From assembly GCF_000756815.1 (NCBI RefSeq), contig NZ_CCVW01000001.1, forward strand, positions 1,044,001 through 1,108,000: 64,000 nucleotides of DNA, in the 5' to 3' direction. The position numbers and the translations under genes are program-made. Below, piece by piece: positions 50,485 through 60,303 of this stretch. Each line of letters begins with the position of its first letter. Position 1 is the first letter of the stretch. The notes below the pieces were generated by a model. That model made no database searches. It saw only the letters and a list, made by a program, of their open reading frames with translations, and was not told the origin of the DNA. The stretch comes from Legionella massiliensis. GTDB lineage: Bacteria; Pseudomonadota; Gammaproteobacteria; Legionellales; Legionellaceae.

Positions 50485-50649
50485 ATGAGAAAGGTATTTC
50501 GGTTGTTGGCGGTCGTTCTTGATGCTATTGTCGGCGTGGCAGAGAATAAACCTGCTAAACGCTACTTGACTGTTTATGAGGCTCAAGAAAAATTTGATAA
50601 GGGTTTGATTAGTATTCGTGAATACAATGAATCCCTTGAGTCTAAATAA
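50485..50649 (+). CDS. 54-aa SHOCT-like protein encoded against the tra operon
   Basis: The only plus-strand frame with coding character in this gap: M-R-K-V-F-R-L-L-A-V-V, a short linker, then Y-E-A-Q-E-K-F-D-K-G-L-I-S-I-R-E-Y-N-E, which looks like a SHOCT-type helical hairpin. It ends 5 bp before the TraG-like gene's stop, convergent with it, and begins 14 bp outside the membrane gene. A weak aggga is 10 bases before the ATG. Function is unknown; the compact fit between two opposite genes argues that it is real. Confidence 0.5.
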   Translation: MRKVFRLLAVVLDAIVGVAENKPAKRYLTVYEAQEKFDKGLISIREYNESLESK

Positions 50650-50654
50650 GGTCT

Positions 50655-52208
50655 TCATCGAAGACCTCCTGAAATTACTTTAGCGCCGGCTTGGGCGACT
50701 TGCATACCTGATTGGCTTACGTTATCGCTATGACGTTCAGAACCACTGACTAAATCCATAAGACCCGCCCCAGCATCACCGCCAAAATGACTTGATAACC
50801 TTAGCAATAATACCGGTGCAACAAAGTAAAACATCACAGCCATATTCTTCATAGCAGAAATTGCTTCATTTTCCCCTAAAGGATCAAGGACTGATCGTTC
50901 AAGAAACCCGACTAAATGCCACAGGTACTGAAGAAAAATAGCCATGACAAATAAGGCGCACAAACTGCCTAATGCCCTGGGGCTGTAGCAACTTAATGAC
51001 AGAACCATTGGGGTGAGAATGATCAGAAAGAACATGAAAAACGCCTGCATGACGGGCAGAGTTTGCATGATGGCTTCTCGTTTCAATGGGGTAGATGTCC
51101 AGGATTTTGTCCATTGCCCGACATTGACCAAACTATGGGTAATTGCAGATGCAACTTTGCCATTGTTATTGTCCATCAGGTTTTGTACTGAGCTTGCCTG
51201 CATGTCTTTGCTTTCTTGCAGGAGCATCTTGGCTATAAAATCTTCTGCGCTGATCTCTGCTTTCCAGGCTTTGGGATGTTTCGCTTTATACTGCCTAACT
51301 CTATCCAGCATGGCGTAGTAATTTAAGTGTTTGTTAAAAACACTGGCTTGGTTAGACACATCAACCAGATCAGATTTGATTTTAAGCCACCATTGTTGAC
51401 AGCTAGGGTAGCCGTCTTCAGGTAATTGTTCTGGTGGTATATCGCCACGGTTGGCTGCTTTTTCAAGATTGCGGTTAGGGGCTTGATTAAAAGTAAATCC
51501 TGGCACAGGTTGGCGTGCATGGAGTTTGCTGTAATACATTTTTTGCAGAATTTTAGAACCCATCCAGTTTAGATCATCTTCACCGCCATAGCGTTTTAGC
51601 ATGGGATCTAATTCACTGGCTTCATGCTTTTCACTGTTGAATTGGGTTCTCGCTTCAATAAAACATTGCCTATGAAAATCCAAGGCTTGTTTGCGTATAT
51701 TCTGTGGCAGATAGGTTGATATCAAATCGCCTTGAATGGATTGGAGACTGTCGGTACAACCCGTTACCTTCATGAGACTGTAAGTAAAGCTCGACATAAA
51801 GTTCTGGATGATGGAAAAGCCTATAGGAATTTTGACCTGGTTAGTTAGCAGATCTGCAAAGGCCTCATCATAGGTTGTTCCACTGTCGCCAATCACGGCT
51901 GTGGTTGGATTCTTCAATCCACATAGGGGTTTAAATTGCAGGGCTTTGGTTTCCAGTGGTACACAGGGGTAGACAAAAAAACTGCATATCAGGAAAGTGA
52001 TTGCCAATTCATACAGGAAATTATTTAAAGCATGTTCAACTGCATAGAACGCGCTAGCTGGATTGAGCACGTTCTTAAGAAAGCGACAACCAATGGCCAA
52101 AAAGCCAAGGTACAACAGCCCTGTTTGCCACAGGGCGTTGAATAGAACCTCGTACTGTTGCCAACCTAGATAGGTGGTGTAGAGGGATAAAGGATTAAAG
52201 ACAATCAT
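50655..52208 (-). CDS. traG: TraG N-terminal-like mating-pair protein
   Basis: 517 aa. Hydrophobic segments lie near residues 15-45, 68-90, 370-400, 405-425 and 440-465, the rest being periplasmic. The pattern and position match the TraG-N family protein of GI-type elements, involved in mating-pair formation or stabilisation and entry exclusion. The C-terminus is Gly/Ser-rich. It lies 3 bp after the preceding gene's stop. Confidence 0.82.
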   Translation of the reverse strand: MIVFNPLSLYTTYLGWQQYEVLFNALWQTGLLYLGFLAIGCRFLKNVLNPASAFYAVEHALNNFLYELAITFLICSFFVYPCVPLETKALQFKPLCGLKNPTTAVIGDSGTTYDEAFADLLTNQVKIPIGFSIIQNFMSSFTYSLMKVTGCTDSLQSIQGDLISTYLPQNIRKQALDFHRQCFIEARTQFNSEKHEASELDPMLKRYGGEDDLNWMGSKILQKMYYSKLHARQPVPGFTFNQAPNRNLEKAANRGDIPPEQLPEDGYPSCQQWWLKIKSDLVDVSNQASVFNKHLNYYAMLDRVRQYKAKHPKAWKAEISAEDFIAKMLLQESKDMQASSVQNLMDNNNGKVASAITHSLVNVGQWTKSWTSTPLKREAIMQTLPVMQAFFMFFLIILTPMVLSLSCYSPRALGSLCALFVMAIFLQYLWHLVGFLERSVLDPLGENEAISAMKNMAVMFYFVAPVLLLRLSSHFGGDAGAGLMDLVSGSERHSDNVSQSGMQVAQAGAKVISGGLR

Positions 52209-52210
52209 GA

Positions 52211-53578
52211 TTATGCCCCTTTATTTTCTTTAACGTAGATTGCGCCGTTTTTAACGGCAGGCTGTTCGTGATCCTGGCCTGGTATATTTTGGCTTTGGGC
52301 TTGATGGCGTATATCCATGATGGTTCCCAGGGTTTCGGTCATCATTTTTTTACGGACATCGTTTTCAAAGGACAAGGAGTGAATGTCATCATCCAGCTTT
52401 TTCAGGGCAAATAAGACCATATTCATTGCAGGCTTTAAATTCTGTACCTCTTGAACTTGTAATCCTGCCTGTAAGATACGGCGCATCATCATGGCCTTAT
52501 CCAGCATGTTTTGCACTGCGATTTCCTCAGCCAGTTTTGAGACGGTAAGCATCTGTTCTTCACGGGGTAGATGCTGAATGGTGATAATCACTTCATCGGT
52601 GATCAGTAAATTAGATGCACTGACTTTTCTAAGATTCTCTTCGGTCAGAGTCCAGGTACCATTGACCAAATTCCATAAAGCCTTGGCTATGTTCTGACTA
52701 CAGGTATTGGCGTTCGCACAGCTTTGTAATAAGGTCGACAAACCTATTCCTGCTTTAGCATCATGATTTTGCTTGTTCTCACTGCTGCTGACCTGAATAT
52801 CGCCAAGAACTTTCACTGCCCAATTCGCTGCATCGGTAGGCGTTGGCCAGCTTTGTGTCATGGGGATCTGGGTACTTGGTTTTTCTATAGAATCTAAAGG
52901 TTTTCTCTCTAACAGAATGTTGTAGCCAGCAATGACCACATCATTGATTACCTTGATAGGCCTTTGAAACTTACCGCCAGCATTGCCTTTTTCACTGCCA
53001 ATCCAGGGTAAGCCGTAATCATCGCGTTTCTGGGCAATACTCTTGGCCGTTTCAGTGACATCAACATTTTCCTTCTTAGCCCGCTTGTAGGCTTCCAACC
53101 AGCCTTGACTGTCTGAGACGGAGAGCATGCCTTCCATGGGTGATTGATTTTGTTCCAGGGATTGTTTGACCTCCTGGCAATCTTTAACTTTCAGGGAAAA
53201 CTCATTCTGGGCGCTTGATGCCGCGTTTTGCAAAACATTATAAAGCCCAGGCATGGATTGCTGGAGTTTATAAAGTGGAAACCCTGCAACAGAACCTTTT
53301 AAGTTATCAATAACACCGCCGGGGATATTGATCGCCGATTTTTTTAAATCCTGAAATGTATTGGTTATGGACACAGCAGGATTAAATCCGCTACAGGAAA
53401 AACCCAGACGGCCATCGACATCTGCCCCGATTCTCAAGGTCTGATCTTTATTGACTGGAGGGACGAATAAATTTGAAGTTCCTCCCAATTCATAATAGTA
53501 ATCCGACTGAGTGGGCATGAAGCTTCCGGCAAAGGTTAAGCTTGGAATGAGTAAGGGTATTAGTAATATTTTTTTCAT
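52211..53578 (-). CDS. Integrating conjugative element protein, PFL_4711-like (TraH-like)
   Basis: 455 aa with a signal peptide (M-K-K-I-L-L-I-P-L-L-I-P-S-L-T-F-A). The mature protein has paired cysteines (F-S-C-S-G-F, K-D-C-Q-E), a coiled-coil rear half and an acidic end. In GI-type elements this position and size fit the PFL_4711 (TIGR03755) family, thought to be the TraH counterpart in the periplasm or outer membrane. Preceded by the TraU-like gene at a 9-bp gap. Confidence 0.8.
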   Translation of the reverse strand: MKKILLIPLLIPSLTFAGSFMPTQSDYYYELGGTSNLFVPPVNKDQTLRIGADVDGRLGFSCSGFNPAVSITNTFQDLKKSAINIPGGVIDNLKGSVAGFPLYKLQQSMPGLYNVLQNAASSAQNEFSLKVKDCQEVKQSLEQNQSPMEGMLSVSDSQGWLEAYKRAKKENVDVTETAKSIAQKRDDYGLPWIGSEKGNAGGKFQRPIKVINDVVIAGYNILLERKPLDSIEKPSTQIPMTQSWPTPTDAANWAVKVLGDIQVSSSENKQNHDAKAGIGLSTLLQSCANANTCSQNIAKALWNLVNGTWTLTEENLRKVSASNLLITDEVIITIQHLPREEQMLTVSKLAEEIAVQNMLDKAMMMRRILQAGLQVQEVQNLKPAMNMVLFALKKLDDDIHSLSFENDVRKKMMTETLGTIMDIRHQAQSQNIPGQDHEQPAVKNGAIYVKENKGA

Positions 53579-53587
53579 AGCATCGTC

Positions 53588-54640
53588 CTATCGTTTTTGA
53601 GGGTGTCCAACTTTGGGAAATGATAAATAGTGAATCAGCTTACCGCGGTGCTGAATGCAGCCACGGTATTTACGCCACAAGACAAAGACATAATTACCAT
53701 TGCCAGCTTTTTCATCATCCAAACCGTAATCACCGGGATCGCCAGGATGGATCGTGCGGTTGAGGGGGTATACTTCCTGCCAGATCACTTTTTGATTTTT
53801 GGGGTCATAAATGGCATTGGCCACCACACAATTTTTACCGCAAGAATTGGTGGTAGATTTAGTCACATGCAAAGGGTTTTTGTTGGTAACAATATCGGCT
53901 GCATGCATGGCAGCAACAACAGAGGCGCGATAATTATAAGGTTGAGTCACTCGCATCAGTCTTGGGATTTCAAAGCCCCAATGTTGAAATGTGGTGCCAA
54001 TTGGTGTGACCAAAAGATAAGGATGGGTTCCCATATAAAGAACTTCCGCAGCCTCAGTCCTATCCATTACTGCATCAGCCTCAGCTAGATAATAAGGCCG
54101 GCCAAACCCCGTTTCAGGTTTATGCGATAAGTATGGGATACGATAGAGTCCAGCAGGGCTTCCAATCACATCAACGATACGGGCGCGATCATCATTCATA
54201 TGCTGATCTGTTGTTTGACCGCTGTCATTGCCGAAGCCAAGCTCAGATCCTGTCGCTGCTTTATAGGCTTGTTGGTAAACCGTCCTTGAAGCCGAGTTCT
54301 CATAAATTGCCCGAGCTTCTAACCAGGGGTTTTCCTCTGGCTTATTACTAACGGTAATAATCAAATCAGGCAAGAACTGTTCAACAGCAGGGGTGATAAC
54401 CAGTTTTGGCGGTAAGTGACCAACCGCCCAGGTGCAGGAACCAATGACTTTGTAATGGCTGTTGTGAAATAATTTTTCGAGAACTCGGGCTGCAATCGTA
54501 AAGCTATTCGTAGGGTTTGGCGGGCTAGTGCTTTCCAGGGCATAAGATAAATTAGTCATAAAAGTAAACCCTGTTATCAGACTGAGCCTTAGGTTGTTCG
54601 AGCTTTTTAGCCATGATTTCAGCGGCTTCAAGGACATCAT
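53588..54640 (-). CDS. Integrating conjugative element protein, PFL_4710-like (TraU-like)
   Basis: 350 aa from 54640 (ggag 8 bases upstream). The signal peptide (L-R-L-S-L-I-T-G-F-T-F-M-T-N-L-S-Y-A) is only complete with this start, although the start lies 89 bp inside the ATPase gene. The mature protein has several cysteines (S-C-T-W-A, S-C-G-K-N-C) and W-R-K-Y-R-G-C near the end, typical of TraU-like secreted components. It belongs to the outer part of the transfer machine. Confidence 0.8.
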   Translation of the reverse strand: MMSLKPLKSWLKSSNNLRLSLITGFTFMTNLSYALESTSPPNPTNSFTIAARVLEKLFHNSHYKVIGSCTWAVGHLPPKLVITPAVEQFLPDLIITVSNKPEENPWLEARAIYENSASRTVYQQAYKAATGSELGFGNDSGQTTDQHMNDDRARIVDVIGSPAGLYRIPYLSHKPETGFGRPYYLAEADAVMDRTEAAEVLYMGTHPYLLVTPIGTTFQHWGFEIPRLMRVTQPYNYRASVVAAMHAADIVTNKNPLHVTKSTTNSCGKNCVVANAIYDPKNQKVIWQEVYPLNRTIHPGDPGDYGLDDEKAGNGNYVFVLWRKYRGCIQHRGKLIHYLSFPKVGHPQKR

Positions 54641-57314
54641 ATTCTTTCTCCAAAACGTGGCGTTGTGCTTTTTCTGATTTTTCCGTCATCAAAAGGGCGA
54701 GCAGGTAGCGAGGTGGAATAACTCTAAATAAGCCCTGATACCTTGAGCCCAATAAAACGGCTTCTGCATACAATCCTTTTTGTGAATCAATATCGCGGAT
54801 TAGGGTTTCTTGCTGAGGGGTTAGGGATTTAAACCGTTTCACATCAGAGATTTCCTTTTCATCAAGGCCTAATAAAATCCAGGTTTCAATCAAGGATAAA
54901 ATTTTGGTAGCTTTCTCAGAGTTCATGTCAGTGACGTTTTGAGTAATCGCAACCAGCCAAAGCCCGAGTTTTCTTGCGACCTTGGCAACCAACAAACACA
55001 CAGTCACCACGGAAGGGATTTGAAATTGCAAATGGGACTCATCAATAAAAAGGAAGGTTGGTCGGTTATCGTTTTGGGTGGCCTCTGCCATGGCTAAAAT
55101 TCTGGGAAGCAAGGACACCATAACCAAAGCCAGTTTTCCGGTATCATCTTTAATGGCTGAAATATCGATATGAAAGATATCAAAGTCACCCAAGGGTTCG
55201 GTCGGTACATTGAAAAAGCGGGATTTGGCACTGTTAATGACATAACTATTTAATCGGTCATGCAGATCAAGAATACGGTCTTTCTTGCGTGGGACTGCTT
55301 CCTTATCCAACCGTCTTTTAAAAGCGGCTACCACATGCTCCGTCAGCATTTGCGGGATGTCATTATTAAACGAGGTAAGGATGGCATCGATTAAGACTTC
55401 AATTAATAGCGTTTCATCCGCCAGGGTAAATTGCTCTTCTTCCTGGGAATTGGCTTCAGTAATCATGGTGCGCAAAGCCAAGGCGAGCTCAGCTAGAAAG
55501 GAACGTGAACCATCACCACAGGAAAATTCTTCTGAGTTAGCTGGCTCTTTGAGGTTTTCTTTTAAAGCCATTATTTTCTGAGCAATGGAGGTTGCTTGCT
55601 CGGTACTTAGATTATCCGTGATTTCAGGAATAGCCTTATAGGCCTCGCAAAATGGGTTTAAGGGAACGGCTTCTTCTTTCTTATTGCTCAACAATAGCTG
55701 TTTGGTTTTTTTACCATGTGCTTTGGCATGAATGAGCATGCGATCAAAAGAATTACCCATTTCAAAAAGCACCACTCGGGCATTTTTCATTGCCAATAAT
55801 GATTGAATCATCCACCCGGTCAAAACCGATTTGCCACCACCAGAGTTGGCGAACAAGGCACAATGTGAATTTTGGCTGATAAAGTCATGGTGCAGTAAAT
55901 CAAAGAACACAGGTTCACCCAGCCGATTAAAAAAGGGAAAGCAGGGTAGATGCCTTGCACCTTGGTTACGGCCATAAACGGGAAGCAAAGCTGCGAGTTC
56001 AGTGGCATACATCAGGCGGTCAAAGCATAGGTATTTACGGGCATAGTGAGGATCAAAATTAAAGGGCAGGGCATTGAGCCAGGAGTTAAGAGGGTGAATA
56101 TCATAGGAGGAGTGAATTAATGGCATTTTGGCATCATTGAAAATCGCATGCAGGTTTTTTTCTATAACTTGTGATTCTTGTTCATCTTTAGCCTGATAGA
56201 TGACAGCCTGATTGACCCAGAAAAGCCGATTGCCCACGCTTAGTTCATTACGGGCGGTCTTAATGTCATCTCTGACTTCTTGCGGTTTCAGGCTGGTTCC
56301 AACAATCCCTTTTTCCAAACGGGTCAAATGGGCATCGAGGCTTTCATCATGACTAAATACAACCTGAATGGTATAAATGCTGCCCTCAGGTAAGGTATCT
56401 AAAAGGGCATATCGGTGCTTAGGATTGGCCTGCTGCCTTTCTCTCGAAACCAAACCAATTAGAGGCGCTTCTTTTAGACCATCTACATACAGGATTTTTT
56501 GTTTTATCCCTTCAAGGACAAATCCTTGCTCATCGCTTTCTGGCGGAAAAAAGAAAACATTTTGCGCCAGATTAAAACCAGCAGGGATGGGATTGGGGTA
56601 GGGATATTGCTCAAGTATTTTATCCGCAGATTGAGGGTTAAACCAATGAACCCACCATTGGTAATAATCCTGCCCGCTCAGTCTTTTAAGTTCTAGTCCA
56701 GGTGAGCGGAGTTTACTTTCTATTTGGCTAATGACTTCCTGATGCTCTTGCAGGGCTTGTTCTCGGCTTAGATTAGTTTGATGGAGATTGCGGTAAAACA
56801 GTACCCGAGTTCTGCGCCTTCTTCCTCGATAGGGTGAGCCTGTTTTGGGGTCTATGAAAAGCCCCTCAGGCCGCGTCATTTTGTTATAGAGATCTTGCAG
56901 GCGTTTTAAATAATCTTGAGTTAAAGGTGTATCGATCAGGGCTGGTGAGACATAATTTTTTATATGTTCGATAACTGGGGTTAGGCAGTATTCATCCTGA
57001 ACATACATTTGCATCACCCAAGGAGCAGTAGAATGTAAGGGAACAACAGCAGCAAAGGTATCACGTATTTTATGAAAGACGGCTTCCAGGTATTCAGGCG
57101 AAGCAGCTTCAGCAGGAATATCGCCTAATTCAAAACCAGAACCTATGCTTTTCCCGTCGGCAAATAAAAAGACCTGCTCTTGCTCGTCAAAATCAACAAT
57201 AGCCAGTCTGTCGGCTAAAGAGGGCAGGGGATTTGCATAACGCTTTTTGATGTCTTGTTCGGTGATAGCCTGGGGATTCGACTCCCCAAGCAACCAGTTG
57301 ATTAATGACTTCAT
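54552..57314 (-). CDS. Conjugative transfer ATPase, PFL_4706-like (TraC/VirB4-like)
   Basis: 920 aa. Walker A F-A-N-S-G-G-G-K-S-V-L is at about residue 490 and Walker B F-L-F-I-D-E-S-H at about 760. The N-terminal 400 residues are the VirB4-type cover domain. It energises pilus assembly and channel function at the inner membrane. It is the largest protein of the operon, followed by the TraU-like gene whose start lies inside it. Preceded by a lipoprotein gene at a 9-bp gap. Confidence 0.92.
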   Translation of the reverse strand: MKSLINWLLGESNPQAITEQDIKKRYANPLPSLADRLAIVDFDEQEQVFLFADGKSIGSGFELGDIPAEAASPEYLEAVFHKIRDTFAAVVPLHSTAPWVMQMYVQDEYCLTPVIEHIKNYVSPALIDTPLTQDYLKRLQDLYNKMTRPEGLFIDPKTGSPYRGRRRRTRVLFYRNLHQTNLSREQALQEHQEVISQIESKLRSPGLELKRLSGQDYYQWWVHWFNPQSADKILEQYPYPNPIPAGFNLAQNVFFFPPESDEQGFVLEGIKQKILYVDGLKEAPLIGLVSRERQQANPKHRYALLDTLPEGSIYTIQVVFSHDESLDAHLTRLEKGIVGTSLKPQEVRDDIKTARNELSVGNRLFWVNQAVIYQAKDEQESQVIEKNLHAIFNDAKMPLIHSSYDIHPLNSWLNALPFNFDPHYARKYLCFDRLMYATELAALLPVYGRNQGARHLPCFPFFNRLGEPVFFDLLHHDFISQNSHCALFANSGGGKSVLTGWMIQSLLAMKNARVVLFEMGNSFDRMLIHAKAHGKKTKQLLLSNKKEEAVPLNPFCEAYKAIPEITDNLSTEQATSIAQKIMALKENLKEPANSEEFSCGDGSRSFLAELALALRTMITEANSQEEEQFTLADETLLIEVLIDAILTSFNNDIPQMLTEHVVAAFKRRLDKEAVPRKKDRILDLHDRLNSYVINSAKSRFFNVPTEPLGDFDIFHIDISAIKDDTGKLALVMVSLLPRILAMAEATQNDNRPTFLFIDESHLQFQIPSVVTVCLLVAKVARKLGLWLVAITQNVTDMNSEKATKILSLIETWILLGLDEKEISDVKRFKSLTPQQETLIRDIDSQKGLYAEAVLLGSRYQGLFRVIPPRYLLALLMTEKSEKAQRHVLEKEYDVLEAAEIMAKKLEQPKAQSDNRVYFYD

Positions 57315-57323
57315 CGCTTCTCC

Positions 57324-57671
57324 TTAATACAATTCTGAGGCCAGGGCATACTGGTTTTGTTTATAGAGAAAAAAACGTGTGGTATAGGCAGGTTTAATCA
57401 ATTGTTCATCGCCCAGTTGAGCCACATGCGCAAAGACATGAATTGGAACTTCAGGATTTGGCAGCGATTTAAACTCCTCTCCAGATTCCCCCAATTTCAC
57501 CTCATGAAAGACAGGCTTATATAAAGGCTCTTGTTGGCTTTGCTGATTAAGCTGGCTGACCGTTAAGCCTTGCTCAGGAATTGCGCTTTGAGACATTCTC
57601 GCCGTGGAGCAGGCGCTTAATGCCAAATTAGCGCAAAGAATTATCATAATTTTTTTGTTGATGGTAACCAT
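57324..57671 (-). CDS. Conjugative transfer lipoprotein, PFL_4705-like
   Basis: 115 aa with a lipoprotein signal L-A-L-S-A-C (lipobox Cys21) and a short proline/Gln-rich mature part. It is in the position of VirB7/TraV-like lipoproteins that stabilise the outer-membrane core. gggaggg precedes the ATG by about 9 bases. The start overlaps the TraB-like gene's end by 44 bp. Confidence 0.8.
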   Translation of the reverse strand: MVTINKKIMIILCANLALSACSTARMSQSAIPEQGLTVSQLNQQSQQEPLYKPVFHEVKLGESGEEFKSLPNPEVPIHVFAHVAQLGDEQLIKPAYTTRFFLYKQNQYALASELY

Positions 57672-58887
57672 AATCTAATACCCTCCCGTGGTGTTCTTTA
57701 TCAATGGCTATGGTTTGACTGAAATGTAAACTTAAGTGGTTAGGAATAAATCCAGACGGAGCGCGAAGGCTGGCTGGTACAAAGACCATGTCAAAGCTTC
57801 CTTCAATCCGCTTTTCCAGCCAGTCTGATACTTTCTGACTGCCTTCATTAATGGCACCTCCGGCAGCATAATGAGCCATATCGCCAGTCGGTGTGGTGAT
57901 AGCAGTACCACCTTCAGCCTGGTAGCTCATTTGCCATTTTGAAAGGGCAGTGCCTGCACCTTGTATACCGCCAGCAACCATCAGAGTGCTTAATACTCTC
58001 GGGGCATTGGTGATGTATTGCCCTTTGATGCAGGGATTGCCAAATTGAGTCGTGAGATATCCGATGCTGTCGTTATTGACTAATTCGGCAGAACTTTTCA
58101 TCTGTTCCTGGCCAACGGTTACGAAATGTCCATCTTCGAAGACAAATAAGGCTGAGGTGACGTAAGCTCTGACGCAGCTGATGTTGTCGAGAAAAGAACC
58201 TACTCCAATTGCATAACCGCTGATTTTCATGCCGGTAATTTCTGGGGGCAATTGCATGCCATTCGCAGTCATTAAATCCCCACGGCTGACGATGGCCGAG
58301 AAAGGAAATAAGGGTTGCATCAGTTTACCTTCAACTGGCACCTCACCTATTAGAGCAGAGAGCAAAGTTACTTTACTAAAATCGCTTCCTGCTGGAATGG
58401 TATAGAAAGGGGTTTTGGTCGGTTCTTCCTCTTTGGTTGGGGATTCATTATCCATAAATAAATTGGTTTTCAGCGAAGCTTTATCAAGCAGGGCATCCAG
58501 ATCTTTAATTTGCCCTCCTTTGGCTACAGGACTGCCATCCATTGGATAGGTTTCGGTTTTATTGTTTGTCAGTGAAGATATTTGCTCTTTAAGGGCTTGT
58601 ATTTCGTCTTGCCAAACATGGCTTGCTTCTGGTTTAGGGTTTTTTAATTGTTTTTGCAGGGATTTATTTTCCTTATTGATTTGATCAAGCTTCTTTTCCG
58701 TCTCTATTAATCGGGCGGAAACATCTCTGATGTTGTCATTAAACTGACTGGTGATAGCCTCGCCGAAGTTATTGGGATTAGTCGGATTATCATTGGCTGG
58801 AGTAGTATGACGGCTGTTCATCAGAATCATGATGACAGCAAAGACTACAGAGCCAGCCAGGATTTTAATGCCATGGTTTTTATTCAT
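57628..58887 (-). CDS. TraB/VirB10-like inner membrane protein, PFL_4704-like
   Basis: 419 aa. One membrane helix at 8-24, a coiled coil at about 50-120, then a beta-rich C-terminal domain with Y-L-T-T-Q-F and A-G-G-I-Q-G-A-G. VirB10/TraB proteins span both membranes and link ATPases to the outer core. ggaggt lies before the ATG. It overlaps the TraK-like gene's stop by 4 bp. Confidence 0.85.
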   Translation of the reverse strand: MNKNHGIKILAGSVVFAVIMILMNSRHTTPANDNPTNPNNFGEAITSQFNDNIRDVSARLIETEKKLDQINKENKSLQKQLKNPKPEASHVWQDEIQALKEQISSLTNNKTETYPMDGSPVAKGGQIKDLDALLDKASLKTNLFMDNESPTKEEEPTKTPFYTIPAGSDFSKVTLLSALIGEVPVEGKLMQPLFPFSAIVSRGDLMTANGMQLPPEITGMKISGYAIGVGSFLDNISCVRAYVTSALFVFEDGHFVTVGQEQMKSSAELVNNDSIGYLTTQFGNPCIKGQYITNAPRVLSTLMVAGGIQGAGTALSKWQMSYQAEGGTAITTPTGDMAHYAAGGAINEGSQKVSDWLEKRIEGSFDMVFVPASLRAPSGFIPNHLSLHFSQTIAIDKEHHGRVLDYGYHQQKNYDNSLR

Positions 58888-59660
58888 CGCTGGTACCTCC
58901 TATGGGCGGAAAGGGCTTCTACAAAGGGCTTATCAGAGACAACAAAGAGGGTGGTGCTCTCATGCTGATTGCGTTCAGGCAGGGTGCTCTTGGGGAAAAA
59001 ACTTGCTGTTTGCCACTGCCCAATGATCTTGGAAAAATGTAGTTGCAGGGGTTTATTCAGCAAATTTTTGAGCTCGACTGCCGTCACGTAAAGATTACCC
59101 CCACGCCAGGAGGCTAGAGGACGAGCCTCAACGCTGGCCTCATAAAATAAGGGAATGATTTTATTGGTTTGCATAGGTGTGCGATAAATCCCCTCAGGAA
59201 TTTCTCTCACTCTTTCTGGTGAATACAAGGCCTGGATGGCAAAGCGAGTGAGTTGAATGGCGTTGTATTCATACTGATTAATATTTTGTGATGGAGATAA
59301 TTTAGGATTATCAATCAAGATCTCGATAGGCGTTGTATTCTTGGCAGCCTCATCAGCCTTAAGATTTAAAATAATAACCTCGCCTTCTGGCAGAAGCTGG
59401 GCTATTAAACGCGAATCTTTAAAGGGTTCCTTGGCCTTAAGATAAAGGCTGTCTTTGACCTTTAAAACTTCCAGATTGGCATTTAATTGCTGATCTATGA
59501 TTTTGATGGGCTGAGGAAATTGCACTAAACGCTCTTGATTAATGGGCAACTCAATGGCAAGAGGAACCTTTTCCCAAACCAAATGTTCACTTGCCAAGGC
59601 ATGGCTCAATTGCGTTAAGGCAAGACCAAAGGCAAGCAGGGTAAATTTAACGTATTTCAT
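58884..59660 (-). CDS. TraK/VirB9-like periplasmic protein, PFL_4703-like
   Basis: 258 aa from the ATG at 59660 (ggagg 6 bases upstream), giving a proper signal peptide K-F-T-L-L-A-F-G-L-A-L-T-Q-L-S-H-A-L-A. The mature part is beta-rich (L-V-W-E-K-V-P-L, F-P-Q-P-I-K-I), as in TraK-like secretin-interacting proteins (TIGR03749). It forms the outer-membrane core with the lipoprotein and the TraB-like protein. Confidence 0.82.
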   Translation of the reverse strand: MKYVKFTLLAFGLALTQLSHALASEHLVWEKVPLAIELPINQERLVQFPQPIKIIDQQLNANLEVLKVKDSLYLKAKEPFKDSRLIAQLLPEGEVIILNLKADEAAKNTTPIEILIDNPKLSPSQNINQYEYNAIQLTRFAIQALYSPERVREIPEGIYRTPMQTNKIIPLFYEASVEARPLASWRGGNLYVTAVELKNLLNKPLQLHFSKIIGQWQTASFFPKSTLPERNQHESTTLFVVSDKPFVEALSAHRRYQR

Positions 59661-60303
59661 GGTGTTCCTCCGTGTCGACCAGTAAATCTTGTAAGCGTTC
59701 CTCAGGGCGGGTGTACCCATCGAGCGCTAATTGAAAGGGGTTATGTAGACGGGATAAATTGACTTTGACTACCCGCAAATGGAAACTAACCACTTTGTCG
59801 GCAATGACCATCGCCGAGTTGTCCTTCAGCCTTTGGGTGATCCTTAAAACCAATTGCACTTCCCAGGTATCAGGACCAATTTTTTGAATGTCTTGAGGCT
59901 CCATGAAACGATAAAGGCTTGCGACTTGAGTGCGATCAAACAACTGGGCATTTTTATAAGCTGCCAGGGTTTGATGAAGTAGTTGTTCGTGTCTCGGGGT
60001 AAAGTAATAATGAAAGGCTCTAATATTTTGGGTGAATTCGTCTTTGCCTTTATTTGTCCAGCTATAAAGGCTAGGCATTAATGAACTCACAAATCCTTGA
60101 ACATACTCATTAGGCACTTCGCTGGCTTTCATGAGTCCACCATTAGCCGTCATGTTAGGGGTTAGCCAGAATTCATAGCGTTTGGGCAGGGTCATTAAGG
60201 TTATAATCAAGGCCAGCATTATCACTGACAACAGGCCTATAAAAGCCAGTAGTAATCGATTGTGGTGATGCAGGTTGTCTATTTTCTTCCAGTAGTTAAA
60301 CAT
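59647..60303 (-). CDS. TraE/VirB5-8-like bitopic protein (TIGR03746 type)
   Basis: 218 aa from the ATG at 60303 (ggagag upstream). One membrane helix at about 20-40 is followed by a periplasmic domain with W-L-T-P-N-M and W-E-V-Q-L-V-L-R-I-T-Q-R. The arrangement equals VirB8/TraE. It overlaps the preceding gene by 8 bp. Confidence 0.82.
   Translation of the reverse strand: MFNYWKKIDNLHHHNRLLLAFIGLLSVIMLALIITLMTLPKRYEFWLTPNMTANGGLMKASEVPNEYVQGFVSSLMPSLYSWTNKGKDEFTQNIRAFHYYFTPRHEQLLHQTLAAYKNAQLFDRTQVASLYRFMEPQDIQKIGPDTWEVQLVLRITQRLKDNSAMVIADKVVSFHLRVVKVNLSRLHNPFQLALDGYTRPEERLQDLLVDTEEHHEIR

Noticed and set aside
50467-50658. 63-codon minus-strand frame between the membrane gene and the TraG-like gene
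   Set aside because: It overlaps both neighbours' boundaries awkwardly and has no protein-like pattern; the plus-strand 54-codon frame fits better.
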